Part shown: positions 18,500-26,970 of the stretch, one piece after another
Position numbering within the stretch: position 1 is the stretch's first letter
How the letters are laid out: the number at the start of each line of letters is the position of its first letter
DNA from: Stieleria mannarensis
Lineage (GTDB): Bacteria; Planctomycetota; Planctomycetia; Pirellulales; Pirellulaceae
Length of the DNA: 64,000 nt
Assembly (NCBI RefSeq): GCF_014154935.1
Contig: NZ_JACEHH010000007.1
Span: forward strand, 62,001 to 126,000
Direction of reading: 5' to 3'
Program-made: the position numbers and the translations under genes
Notes under the pieces: model-generated
Seen by the model: only the letters and a program-made list of their open reading frames with translations
Told to the model about the DNA's origin: nothing
The model's database searches: none

Positions 18500-19513
18500 A
18501 TGCCCCACACCACTCCTGCGATCCCGAATTGGTTCGACCGCCGGCCCCTGGACCAGTGGCTTCGTCAGCGCGGACATGACGCCTTCGCCGACTCGGTCAC
18601 CGAGATCTGCGCGCGGCGACTGCACCAACCGACCAACGGCGATCTGAAACGCTGGGTCAGTGCGTTGGAGGCATTGCCGTCGGCAGAGGGGCGCCAACTG
18701 GTGTGCCGAGACGGCCGTGTCGCTGTGGTCGGACCGGCCGCCGAAACGACAGCGCTGCGCGAGACCCTGATGGCGTTTCACCCCTGGCGCAAAGGCCCGT
18801 TTGACTTCCTGGACCTGACGATCGACACCGAATGGCGTTCGGATTGGAAATGGGACCGCATCGCCCACGCCATCGATCTGAGCGACAAATCCGTGCTGGA
18901 TGTCGGCTGCGGAAATGGCTACTACGGCTGGCGGATGCTGGAGGCGGGGGCGTCGATCGTGATGGGCATCGACCCGATCTTGCGGTTCCTGATGCAGTTT
19001 GAAGTCTTCAATCGCTACCAGCCCACGCCGCGCCACAATTTTGTCGTGCCGATGGTCGACACCGATTTGCCGGAGAAACTGGGAGCGTTCGACGTCGTGT
19101 TCTCGGCCGGCGTATTGTATCACCGGACCAGCCCGATCGATCACCTCCGCAGCCTGAACGGAGCCCTGGCCCCCGGGGGTGAACTGGTCCTAGAAACGTT
19201 GATCATCGACGACGACCACCCCGACAATGCCCCACCCGGAGTCCTGGTCCCCGAAGACCGCTACGCGCAAATGCGGAACGTGTGGTTCATCCCTTCGCTG
19301 GCGATGCTGCGTCGGTGGATCCGCCGGACCGGATTCGAAGACATCCAGACGGTCGATATCACCGCGACCGACACCAGTGAACAACGCTCAACGGACTGGA
19401 TGACGTTCCAGTCGCTGGCGGATTTTCTGGACGCGGACGACCCGAGTAAGACGGTCGAAGGCTACCCGGGACCGGTTCGGGCGACCGTGGTCGCGAAGAA
19501 GAAGGCAGAATGA
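18500..19513 (+). CDS. cmoB: tRNA U34 carboxymethyltransferase
   Basis: From ATG 18500 (MPHTTPAIPNWFDRR) the protein has 337 residues. It carries the carboxymethyl group from carboxy-SAM to 5-hydroxyuridine in tRNA. Family blocks include FHPWRKGPFDFLDLTIDTEW, the methyltransferase motif VLDVGCGNGYYGWRML, VMGIDPILRFLMQFEVFNRY, FSAGVLYHRTSPIDHL, and a C-terminal QRSTDWMTFQSLADFLD. A longer frame begins inside cmoA at 18449 but lacks family-like sequence. It starts 14 bases after the cmoA stop and is surely co-transcribed with it. Confidence 0.95.
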   Translation: MPHTTPAIPNWFDRRPLDQWLRQRGHDAFADSVTEICARRLHQPTNGDLKRWVSALEALPSAEGRQLVCRDGRVAVVGPAAETTALRETLMAFHPWRKGPFDFLDLTIDTEWRSDWKWDRIAHAIDLSDKSVLDVGCGNGYYGWRMLEAGASIVMGIDPILRFLMQFEVFNRYQPTPRHNFVVPMVDTDLPEKLGAFDVVFSAGVLYHRTSPIDHLRSLNGALAPGGELVLETLIIDDDHPDNAPPGVLVPEDRYAQMRNVWFIPSLAMLRRWIRRTGFEDIQTVDITATDTSEQRSTDWMTFQSLADFLDADDPSKTVEGYPGPVRATVVAKKKAE

Positions 19514-19735
19514 TACGGGGCAGAATGATACGCAGGGGAAGGCGAGTGCGGCAGCGAAAGGGGTGACGGAAAACAGGTTGGATGATCTGCGACTCGCGGA
19601 AACGCCCGTTGATGGTCGATCCGCCCCATCACTCAGCCCCCATCACTCAGCCCCCATCACTCAGCCCCCATCACTCAGCCCCCATCATTCTGCCCCGTAT
19701 CATTCTGCCTCTTATCGTTTTGCCCCTCCCGCCTC
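19502..19735. repeat. ATCATTCTGCCCC / ATCACTCAGCCCC repeat cluster, copy 2
   Basis: Past the cmoB stop lie two reverse-oriented units (GGGGCAGAATGATACG). From about 19620 there are four tandem ATCACTCAGCCCCC units, then ATCATTCTGCCCC twice and an ATCGTTTTGCCCC variant. The block lies between convergent genes. The units vary at the same positions as in the other copies at 1.3, 25.9 and 34.9 kb. Confidence 0.75.
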
Positions 19736-19754
19736 AACCGCAAGGCGGCCACGA

Positions 19755-20219
19755 TCACGACGCCCGCTGGGCATCTTCCATCGCCTGGATGTACTGCTGC
19801 AGCCGCTTCAGTTCGTCGTTCATGCCTTTCAGCTTCAGCATGTTCTCGACACGTTTCAGCAATTCGACCTTTTGCACGGGCTTGCTCATGAAGTCGTCGG
19901 TCCCGGCGGTGACGGCGCGTTCGATGTCGCCGAGTTCATTGAGTGCCGTGACCATCAACACCATGACGTGCGAGGTGTCGGGGTTGTCCTTGATCTGTTT
20001 ACAGACCTCGAACCCGCTCAGCTTGGGCATCATCACGTCCAACAACACGACATCGGGTTCGAAGGACGCGATCTTGTCGAGCGTGTCTTGACCATCGACC
20101 GAGGTTTCGATTTCACAATCGATCTCTGCCAGGTAGGCTTCAAGCAACTCTCGATTGGCGACGTTGTCGTCGGCGATCAGGATGCGATGCGTGCCCTCTG
20201 GCAGTGTCGAGTCGGACAT
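19755..20219 (-). CDS. Stand-alone response regulator receiver protein
   Basis: A 154-residue protein consisting of one REC domain plus a short helical tail. The acidic pocket is at IADDN (Asp17, Asp18), the phospho-acceptor is Asp61 in VVLLDVMMPKLSG, and the switch residues are Thr91 (MVTALNE) and Lys113 (FMSKPVQ). The tail (about 125-154, LKGMNDELKRLQQYIQAMED) is probably a coiled-coil helix. There is no output domain, so signalling must go through a partner, and no histidine kinase is adjacent. It resembles PleD-type receivers. The gene follows glyA by about 80 bases on the same strand. Confidence 0.9.
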   Translation of the reverse strand: MSDSTLPEGTHRILIADDNVANRELLEAYLAEIDCEIETSVDGQDTLDKIASFEPDVVLLDVMMPKLSGFEVCKQIKDNPDTSHVMVLMVTALNELGDIERAVTAGTDDFMSKPVQKVELLKRVENMLKLKGMNDELKRLQQYIQAMEDAQRAS

Positions 20220-20297
20220 GGTCTACGTACTGAAGTATGAGGGGGCGATGGGTAGGAAAGAAAACCGGCGGGCGGGCAGCCGATTTGCGGCGACCGC

Positions 20298-21563
20298 CTA
20301 AGCGATCACCGCACTGGACTCTTGGTCGGCGGGGACGGGAAAGCTGGCACACATCTCGCGGATCTCGCCGCGAATTTTTTCGTGCAGCGCGGTGTCTTCG
20401 TGGTTGGACAACGCGCTGTGGATCCAGGCACCGATGCGGCGCATTTCGGTCTCGCCCATGCCGCGGGTCGTCAGTGCCGGCGTCCCGATCCGGATCCCGG
20501 ACGGATCCATCGGCTTTCGCTGGTCGAACGGGATCATGTTCATGTTGACCGTGATACCACAACTGTCCAACACCGACTCGGCGACTTTCCCGCCCAATCC
20601 GACGGCCGTCACGTCGACCAACATCAGGTGGTTGTCGGTGCCGCCGCTGACCAGCGGTAATCCGGCGGCGACCAGCGTTTCGGCCAGGACCTTGGCGTTG
20701 TCGACGACCGCTTGAGCGTAGCCGCGATACTCATCGGTCAACGCTTCGCCGAAGCACACCGCTTTGCCGGCGATCACGTGCATCAGCGGTCCGCCCTGGG
20801 TTCCGGGAAAGACGTTTCGGTTGATCAGTTTTTGATGTTCTTCCTTGCACAGGATCAACCCGCCGCGGGGGCCACGCAGGGTCTTGTGCGTCGTCGTGGT
20901 CACGTAATCCGCCAGTCCGACGGGGCTGTTGTGGATTTTGGCGGCCACCAGTCCGGCGTAGTGTGCCATGTCGACCATCAGCCGCGCGCCGACTTCCTCG
21001 GCGATCTCGGCGAACTTGTCGTGGGGGATCTCGCGGGGATAGGCGCTGGCCCCGGCGACGATCAGCTTGGGCTTGTGCTCCCGGGCCAGCGAGGCGATCT
21101 GGTCGAAATCCAATCGGTTCGTGTCTTGGGTGACGCCGTAGGAGTGGAAATCGTACAGCTGGCCACTGATATTCAGCTTCATGCCGTGGGTCAAGTGACC
21201 GCCCTGGGCCAAATCCAACCCCAGCACCTTGTCGCCGGGTTTCAAGCACGACAGATAGACCGCCGTGTTAGCCTGGGACCCACTATGCGGTTGAACATTG
21301 GCGACTTCGGCGCCGAACAACTGCTTGGCCCGATCGATCGCCAGCGTTTCGACGACATCGACGTGTTCGCATCCGCCGTAGTAGCGTCGTCCCGGGTAGC
21401 CTTCGGCGTACTTGTTGGTCAGGACGCTGCCGGCGGCCTGCATCACCGCGTAGCTGGTGTAGTTCTCGCTGGCAATCATTTCCAGGCCATCGCGCTGACG
21501 GCGGGCTTCGTCCTGGATGGCGTCCCAAATCTGGGGGTCTTGTTGCTGGAGCGGATTCATCAT
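20298..21563 (-). CDS. glyA: Serine hydroxymethyltransferase
   Basis: A 421-residue PLP enzyme that interconverts serine and glycine and charges tetrahydrofolate with a one-carbon unit. Diagnostic blocks are [50 protein letters not shown], the PLP-lysine motif [14 protein letters not shown] and [18 protein letters not shown]. Length is standard. Two tandem ATGs at 21563 and 21560 are equally possible. It is divergent from the metalloprotease gene across about 370 bases. Confidence 0.97.
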   Translation of the reverse strand: MMNPLQQQDPQIWDAIQDEARRQRDGLEMIASENYTSYAVMQAAGSVLTNKYAEGYPGRRYYGGCEHVDVVETLAIDRAKQLFGAEVANVQPHSGSQANTAVYLSCLKPGDKVLGLDLAQGGHLTHGMKLNISGQLYDFHSYGVTQDTNRLDFDQIASLAREHKPKLIVAGASAYPREIPHDKFAEIAEEVGARLMVDMAHYAGLVAAKIHNSPVGLADYVTTTTHKTLRGPRGGLILCKEEHQKLINRNVFPGTQGGPLMHVIAGKAVCFGEALTDEYRGYAQAVVDNAKVLAETLVAAGLPLVSGGTDNHLMLVDVTAVGLGGKVAESVLDSCGITVNMNMIPFDQRKPMDPSGIRIGTPALTTRGMGETEMRRIGAWIHSALSNHEDTALHEKIRGEIREMCASFPVPADQESSAVIA

Positions 21564-21934
21564 GGCCTTGCGGTGAGAAAAACCTGGAAATTGGAATTCG
21601 GGAACAAATCGTTCACACGAAGCTTCTAAGTAAGGATTGTTGATGCGGAATGAATACCCGTCAATCCTTGGCAGAAAGGATCCCCGGCCCCTCGCCGAGT
21701 CCTAAGTGAACCGTGATCGCGTCCCGCCGCGAACCGAACGGGCCCGCAGAATCGTAAAAAGAGTCCCACAGGAATCGTTAAAAGGGTACAATCGACGGAT
21801 TGGTTTAGGCAGCTTTTGCCGGTCCCACCGGGGATCGCCTTTGACTGCCCGCCCCCCGCCCTGGCCGATGCCCCGCCAAAGCGTGACCTACGCTTGCTTC
21901 GTTTCCATTTTCACCTGATGTTTGAGTGCCTGGA
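21564..21934. other. Divergent intergenic region between glyA and metalloprotease gene
   Basis: This stretch must contain the promoters for glyA and for the metalloprotease. I see no convincing gene, riboswitch fold or strong repeat in it. A short open frame at 21706-21918 has non-protein-like composition and was not accepted. Confidence 0.5.
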
Positions 21935-24934
21935 ATGAAATACGCCGTCGCCGGTTTTGTTTTTCTATTGTGTGTGAGTGCGGCTGAACGTCGCGTTGTC
22001 GCGGCCGATTTGCCGACTTTCGACAAAGTTTCCGAGGGCTACGAGAAAGTCCCCGTTTCCGACCAAGAGAAGCGGAAGGGCTTTTTCGACGTCTGGCAAC
22101 GCACCAAGGACGCGCAGCTGCTGGCCGAATTGCCCAAGAATTTCGCGACCAAAAGCTACTTCATCGCGCTGACGATTAGCAGCGGTGACACCTACGCCGG
22201 CCTGCAATCCGGTGAACTGGTCGTCAAATGGCGTCAGTATGACGACCGCTTGGCCCTGATCGCACCGAACCTGTCGATCCGCGCCACCGGCGACCCGGAA
22301 TCCAAGGCCTCGGTCGAACGCTTGTTCACCGATCGCGTGCTGTTGGACATTCCGATCCTCGCCAAAGGCGGCTCGGGCGGCCCGGTTATCGACCTGGACG
22401 CGCTGCTGTTGGGTAACGCCAGCACCTTCTTCGGACGCAGCGTGCGGATTTCCAATTCACGCATCAAGAAAATCGACTCGATCAAAGTCTTTCCGTCCAA
22501 CGTCGAAGTCGCCATGGAAACCGTCGGCAGCTCCGGGCGGTTCCAAACCCTGCACTATTCCTTCAGCGAAGTCCCCAGCCCCTCCAGCGGATTCAAACCC
22601 CGGCTGGCCGACCAACGCGTCGGATACTTCACCACCACCTACAGCGACCTCAGCAAGTACACCGACGACGAAACCACCATCCGGTACATCAACCGCTGGA
22701 ACCTGCAAAAGCGGGATTCGAAGCTGAAACTCAGCCCGCCCAAAGACCCGATCATCTTCTACGTCGAACACACCGCCCCGGTCCGCTATCGCCGCTTCAT
22801 CCGCGCCGGTGTCGACTACTGGAACAAGGCCTTTGAAAAAGTCGGCATCGTCGACGCGATCGAGATCCGTTACCAAGACGCCGAAAGCGGCGCCCACATG
22901 GAAAAAGACCCGGAGGACGTTCGCTACAACTTCATCCGCTGGTTGAACAACGATATCGGAACCGCCATCGGCCCCAGCCGCGTCCATCCCATGACCGGTG
23001 AAATCTTGGACGCCGACATCATCCTGACCGACGGCTGGATCCGTCATTACAACTACCAGTACGACGACCTGCTGCCCAAGTTGGCGATGGAAGGCGCCAG
23101 CCCCGAAACCTTGGCCTGGCTCAGCGAACACCCTTCCTGGGACCCTCGCATCCGCATGACCTCGCCGTCCAAAGTCCCGCAATTGCGCGAGCAGATCGCC
23201 CGCGACGCCCGAAAGCCCTACGCCGGGTTCTCCATGGCCGCGGCCGATGCCTCGCTGATCGGCGACGATGAATTCGACGGACTGATCGGCCACCTGAGCC
23301 AAAAGAACGGCATGTGCATGGCCGCCAACGCACGCAGCTTGGACCTGGCCGTCGCCCGCATGGACTGGGCCCTGGCCATGATGGACGACAAACCCAAGGC
23401 CGCTGAGGAAGAGGAAAAGAAGGACGACGAAGAGGAAAAAGACGACGCGGAGAAGGATGACGAAGCGGACAAGGACGAAGACGAAGACAAGGACGACGAC
23501 GCGGACAAGGACGAAGACGCGGACAGCGACGAAAAGGACAGCGACGAAAAGGACAGCGACGAAAAGGACAGCGACGAAAAGAAAGAGGACGAAAAGAAAG
23601 AGGACAACGTCGACATGCTCGACGGCATGCCCGATTGGTTCGTCGGACCGCTGCTCTCGGATCTGGTCGCCCACGAAGTCGGGCACACCCTCGGATTGCG
23701 TCACAACTTCAAAGGCTCCGCGCTGCATTCGCTTGATAAAATCAACAGCGAAGAACTCAAGGGCAAAGAAGTCTTCTCGGCCTCGGTGATGGACTACATC
23801 CCGATCAACTTCCGCTACGAAAGCGGCAAGGTCCAAGGCGACTACACCATGATCGACATCGGCCCCTACGATTACTGGGCCATCGAATACGGTTACACCT
23901 TCGACTCCAAAGCCCTGCCGGAAATCCTGAAACGTTGCGTCGAACCGGAACTGCAATACGCGACCGACGAAGACACCAACGGCCCCGATCCGCTGGCCCG
24001 TCGCTACGACTTCTCCGCCAATCCGCTCGATTACGCCCAAGAGCAGATGAAGCTGGTCAAAGTCTATCGCGACCGGATCTTGGACAAGTTTGTCAAAGAC
24101 GGCGACAGTTGGGCCAAGGCGCGTCGAGGCTATGAATTGACGCTGTCGATCCAAACCCGCGCGGCTAGCATGATGGCCAACTGGGTCGGCGGCGCATTCG
24201 TCAACCGTGACAAGAAAGGCGACCCGAACGATCGACCGCCGGTCGTCGTTGTGCCCGCCGAACAGCAACGCAAAGCGATGCAGTTTGTGATCGACCAGAC
24301 CTTCAACGACGAAGCCTTCGGCCTGACTCCCAAATTGCTCGAACGCATGACCAGCGACCAATGGCTCGACGGCGGTGCCCACTTCGGCACCTCCGGCGAA
24401 GCGACTTGGCCGATCCACGATCGAGTGCTGGGGCTGCAAGCCTCCGCGCTGACCTGGTTGATGAGCCCGACGACGCTGCGTCGTGTCTACGACAACGAAC
24501 TCCGCCTGCCGGCCGAAGACGATGCGTTGACGCTGCCCGAACTGCTCAACGCGATCAGCGACGCCGCCTGGAAGGAACTCGATTCGGAATGCCCCGAAAA
24601 CCGAAGCAACCGCCAGCCGATGATCAGCTCCCTGCGACGGAACCTGCAACAGGAACACGTCCAACGATTGATCGACCTGATCCTGGAAAAGAACGACGGC
24701 GCGGCGGCCTACAAACCGATCGGTGATCTGGCCCGCATGCAACTGGTCGACCTGATGAAAAAGATCGACCACCGAATCAAGAAGTGCGAAGACAAGATGG
24801 ACGCCTATTCGCGGGCCCACCTGCACGAAGTCTCGATGCGAATCGAGCAGGCACTCAAAGCTGGCTACACCTACAACTCCGCCAAAGCGATGAACATGCC
24901 TCGCATGCTGATTTTTGGTGAATCCGCCGAGTAA
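21935..24934 (+). CDS. Secreted zinc-dependent metalloprotease (DUF5117/DUF5118 type) with an acidic repeat linker
   Basis: From ATG 21935 (MKYAVAGFVFLLCVSAAERRVVAA) the product has 999 residues and a signal peptide. DUF5117-like sequence (about 45-250) contains RVGYFTTTYSDLSKY. The metzincin-like zinc site is AHEVGHTLGLRHNFKGS (HEVGH at 580-584), followed by the Met-turn-like block SVMDYIPINF. Just before the active site, residues about 490-560 are almost entirely Asp, Glu, Lys and Ser, with DSDEK-type tandem repeats. This looks like an expanded, flexible and perhaps calcium-binding insertion in the catalytic domain. A strong terminator follows. Natural substrate unknown. Confidence 0.88.
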   Translation: MKYAVAGFVFLLCVSAAERRVVAADLPTFDKVSEGYEKVPVSDQEKRKGFFDVWQRTKDAQLLAELPKNFATKSYFIALTISSGDTYAGLQSGELVVKWRQYDDRLALIAPNLSIRATGDPESKASVERLFTDRVLLDIPILAKGGSGGPVIDLDALLLGNASTFFGRSVRISNSRIKKIDSIKVFPSNVEVAMETVGSSGRFQTLHYSFSEVPSPSSGFKPRLADQRVGYFTTTYSDLSKYTDDETTIRYINRWNLQKRDSKLKLSPPKDPIIFYVEHTAPVRYRRFIRAGVDYWNKAFEKVGIVDAIEIRYQDAESGAHMEKDPEDVRYNFIRWLNNDIGTAIGPSRVHPMTGEILDADIILTDGWIRHYNYQYDDLLPKLAMEGASPETLAWLSEHPSWDPRIRMTSPSKVPQLREQIARDARKPYAGFSMAAADASLIGDDEFDGLIGHLSQKNGMCMAANARSLDLAVARMDWALAMMDDKPKAAEEEEKKDDEEEKDDAEKDDEADKDEDEDKDDDADKDEDADSDEKDSDEKDSDEKDSDEKKEDEKKEDNVDMLDGMPDWFVGPLLSDLVAHEVGHTLGLRHNFKGSALHSLDKINSEELKGKEVFSASVMDYIPINFRYESGKVQGDYTMIDIGPYDYWAIEYGYTFDSKALPEILKRCVEPELQYATDEDTNGPDPLARRYDFSANPLDYAQEQMKLVKVYRDRILDKFVKDGDSWAKARRGYELTLSIQTRAASMMANWVGGAFVNRDKKGDPNDRPPVVVVPAEQQRKAMQFVIDQTFNDEAFGLTPKLLERMTSDQWLDGGAHFGTSGEATWPIHDRVLGLQASALTWLMSPTTLRRVYDNELRLPAEDDALTLPELLNAISDAAWKELDSECPENRSNRQPMISSLRRNLQQEHVQRLIDLILEKNDGAAAYKPIGDLARMQLVDLMKKIDHRIKKCEDKMDAYSRAHLHEVSMRIEQALKAGYTYNSAKAMNMPRMLIFGESAE

Positions 24935-24962
24935 AACGACACGATCCACCGTGACAAACGCC

Positions 24963-24996
24963 ACACGGCCTTTCCCACCGGAAAGGCCGTGTTTCG
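24963..24996 (+). terminator. Rho-independent terminator of the metalloprotease gene
   Basis: A perfect 13-base stem (ACACGGCCTTTCC at 24963-24975, GGAAAGGCCGTGT at 24980-24992) with a 4-base loop and a short T-rich tail lies 28 bases past the stop codon. Confidence 0.85.
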
Positions 24997-25119
24997 TTGG
25001 TGCGTTACACCGCGTCGAGGCCCGCGCCTTGTTAACGCTGCGGGCTCGTCAATCAACAGGCTCCCAAGAGTCCCGCCCCCCCGCACTCCACCGAAGCTTG
25101 ATTGTCGGTTGGGCTGGAC

Positions 25120-25196
25120 AGTCGCCGTCCTCTCCGAGGTCGGCGTGAGGCGAAGCTTCGCTTTTTGGGGCGCCGAGTTCGGAGAACACGGCGACT
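25120..25196. repeat. Imperfect 26-bp inverted-repeat element
   Basis: Arms at 25120-25145 and 25171-25196 are 26 bases each with about four mismatches (AGTCGCCGT..TCTCCGA..CGGCG). They flank a centre that holds the perfect palindrome GCGAAGCTTCGC. The element lies between the metalloprotease terminator and the acetyltransferase stop. It resembles a non-coding mobile or REP-like palindrome. Confidence 0.6.
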
Positions 25197-25222
25197 CTCT
25201 GAATGCATCGGCTACCCGCAGA

Positions 25223-25849
25223 TCATCCCAACACCGATCCATCGGTTGATCCGTCACCGGCCCAATTGGCTTCAAACGTCAGGTGTGTTTTCACGGTCGG
25301 CCATTCCGCAGCGATGATCGAATACACGCAGGTGTCTCGCAGCGTTCCGTCGGCCAACACCTGATGGCTCCGCAGCACCCCGTCCAGCTTCGCCCCCAAT
25401 CGCTCGATCGCGGTTCGGCTGCGGCGGTTAAAGAAGTGCGTGCGAAACTCGACGGCGATGCAATCCATCGTTTCAAACGCATGGGACAACAACAGCAGTT
25501 TGCATCGTGTGTTCAGCCCGCTACGCCACACGGACTCGCGATACCAAGTCGACCCGATCTCCAATCGCCGATTCGTCGCATCGATGTTCATGTAGGTGGT
25601 CATGCCGACCGCCCCGCCCGAAGCCTGGTCGATGACCGCAAACGGCACCATCAACCGCCGCCGGTACAACTCCAATCGACGCGAGATTTCGTCGGCCATC
25701 GCTTCGGGTGCGGGAACGCTCGTGTACCAAAGCTCCCACAAACGACCATCGCGAGTCGATTCGACAAGCTGATCATGGTGGCGTCGGTCAAGCAACTCCA
25801 AACGAACACCCCCGCCACAAAGCGTCACCGCATCGGCCCATCCCATCAT
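25223..25849 (-). CDS. GNAT family N-acetyltransferase (RimJ/RimL-like)
   Basis: A 208-residue protein with the layout of RimJ/RimL acetyltransferases. The opening is VRLELLDRRHHDQLVESTRDG, the middle strand VGMTTYMNIDATNRRLEIGSTWYRES, and the acetyl-CoA part LNTRCKLLLLSHAFETMDCIAVEFRTHFFNRRSRTAIERLGA ends in FVD-like sequence. The family acetylates N-terminal or small-molecule amines. The R/Q-x-x-G-x-G/A loop is weak here, which is common in this subgroup. The substrate cannot be told. The gene lies upstream of the glycosyltransferase on the opposite side of a repeat block. Confidence 0.82.
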   Translation of the reverse strand: MMGWADAVTLCGGGVRLELLDRRHHDQLVESTRDGRLWELWYTSVPAPEAMADEISRRLELYRRRLMVPFAVIDQASGGAVGMTTYMNIDATNRRLEIGSTWYRESVWRSGLNTRCKLLLLSHAFETMDCIAVEFRTHFFNRRSRTAIERLGAKLDGVLRSHQVLADGTLRDTCVYSIIAAEWPTVKTHLTFEANWAGDGSTDGSVLG

Positions 25850-25856
25850 GCCGCCC

Positions 25857-25930
25857 CACCATCATTCTGCCGTTGATCGTTTTGCCCCCATCGTTTTGCC
25901 CCCATCATTCTGCCCCGTATCCTTCCGCCT
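25857..25930. repeat. ATCATTCTGCCCC / ATCGTTTTGCCCC repeat cluster, copy 3
   Basis: Alternating ATCATTCTGCC and ATCGTTTTGCCCC units fill the short gap between the acetyltransferase start and the glycosyltransferase stop. They are the same family as at 1.3, 19.6 and 34.9 kb. Confidence 0.7.
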
Positions 25931-25944
25931 CCCTTCATCCCCTC

Positions 25945-26805
25945 TCAAGCAGCCCGGATCTGGTCCAACCCTTCCGCCGCCCGCGTCACCCCTGTCTTAC
26001 GAACCAGTCGGCGGATTTCGCGGTTGCGTTGCCAATCCTGGTCGTTGACATAGCCGCGGTCATGGTCCAAGTGATAGCAGACGGCACGGTGCCGAATCTG
26101 CATTCCCAAGACACCGGCGTTCTCCAAACGTTCGCCCAATTCCCGGTCCAATCCGCCGTAACGCATTTCGTGGTTGAACCCGTTGGCCCGCACCACGTCC
26201 GATTTCCAAGCCGATGCATTGTGCCCGTTGAACGTCGGTCGCGTCGTGGTGGCCAAATCCAGCGCCTTGGCAAGTCCCGGATGCCCTTGGATCCACAACC
26301 ACTTTGCCGGCACGTCGTTGCCGTGCTGCTTCAACCAGCCCGGATCGGTAAAGTCGTTGTAGGCCACGTCGCCGGCCAGGATGCGGTTGGTCAACTCGCG
26401 ATTCAGCCGGTAGCAACCACCGGACAGGAATCGGCCCGGCGCGGCCAAGCGGAGGTGCTGGGCGACGAAATCGCGACGCGGCACACAGTCGCCATCGGTA
26501 AAGATCAAATAATCACTCTCGGTCGCATCGATCGCACGGTTCAAGATCCGTGTTTTGCCGAACCCCTGGTGCGTCTGGGAAACGTAGCGGATTCGGAAAT
26601 CGGCTCGCGTCGCAAACGAATCGATCACCGCCCGCGTCTGCTCCGTTCGGCCGTCCTCGCCCACCACGATCTCAAACTCCCGGACCGACTGATTGGCAAA
26701 TCCCTGCAACACCTGGTGCAGGTACTGGGGCGATCGAAACGTCGTCATGATGACCGACGCAGAAATGGAAGCGGGGACAACGGGGGTGAGGCGGTGCGAA
26801 TCCAT
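25945..26805 (-). CDS. Family 2 glycosyltransferase
   Basis: A 286-residue GT-A enzyme. The N-terminal nucleotide-sugar fold starts at SVIMTTFRSPQYLHQVLQGF. VVGEDGRTEQTRAV supplies an early acidic pair, and the DxD metal motif is FTDGDCVPR. A galactosyltransferase-like C-terminal block (NGHNASAWKSDVVRANGFNHE, then YGGLDRELGERLENAG) follows. It probably adds a sugar to a surface glycan or lipid. No other glycan gene is adjacent, although the polysaccharide cluster lies 14 kb away. Start chosen at the ATG at 26805. Confidence 0.9.
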   Translation of the reverse strand: MDSHRLTPVVPASISASVIMTTFRSPQYLHQVLQGFANQSVREFEIVVGEDGRTEQTRAVIDSFATRADFRIRYVSQTHQGFGKTRILNRAIDATESDYLIFTDGDCVPRRDFVAQHLRLAAPGRFLSGGCYRLNRELTNRILAGDVAYNDFTDPGWLKQHGNDVPAKWLWIQGHPGLAKALDLATTTRPTFNGHNASAWKSDVVRANGFNHEMRYGGLDRELGERLENAGVLGMQIRHRAVCYHLDHDRGYVNDQDWQRNREIRRLVRKTGVTRAAEGLDQIRAA

Positions 26806-26970
26806 TCGACAACACTTTTTGGCGGGACGATAGAAGGGGAATTTGGCTTAGTAAACAGCATCATGCGGACACGGGTAAAGATTGATCTGGCGCAATTGGC
26901 ATCGACCTGGACCGATTCGGCAGGGTATCGATAACCCACTTGCCCCTCCGCACGCGCGAGACCTATCGAC

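Noticed and set aside
21564-21934. Riboswitch upstream of glyA
   Set aside because: One-carbon genes are often controlled this way, but I could not recognise a glycine, THF or SAM riboswitch core by eye.
22457-24964. 835-residue minus-strand open frame opposite the metalloprotease gene
   Set aside because: It is rich in Val/Asp/Arg and Phe-Val repeats that mirror the acidic linker of the plus-strand gene. It shows no motif and is explained as a GC-rich shadow frame.
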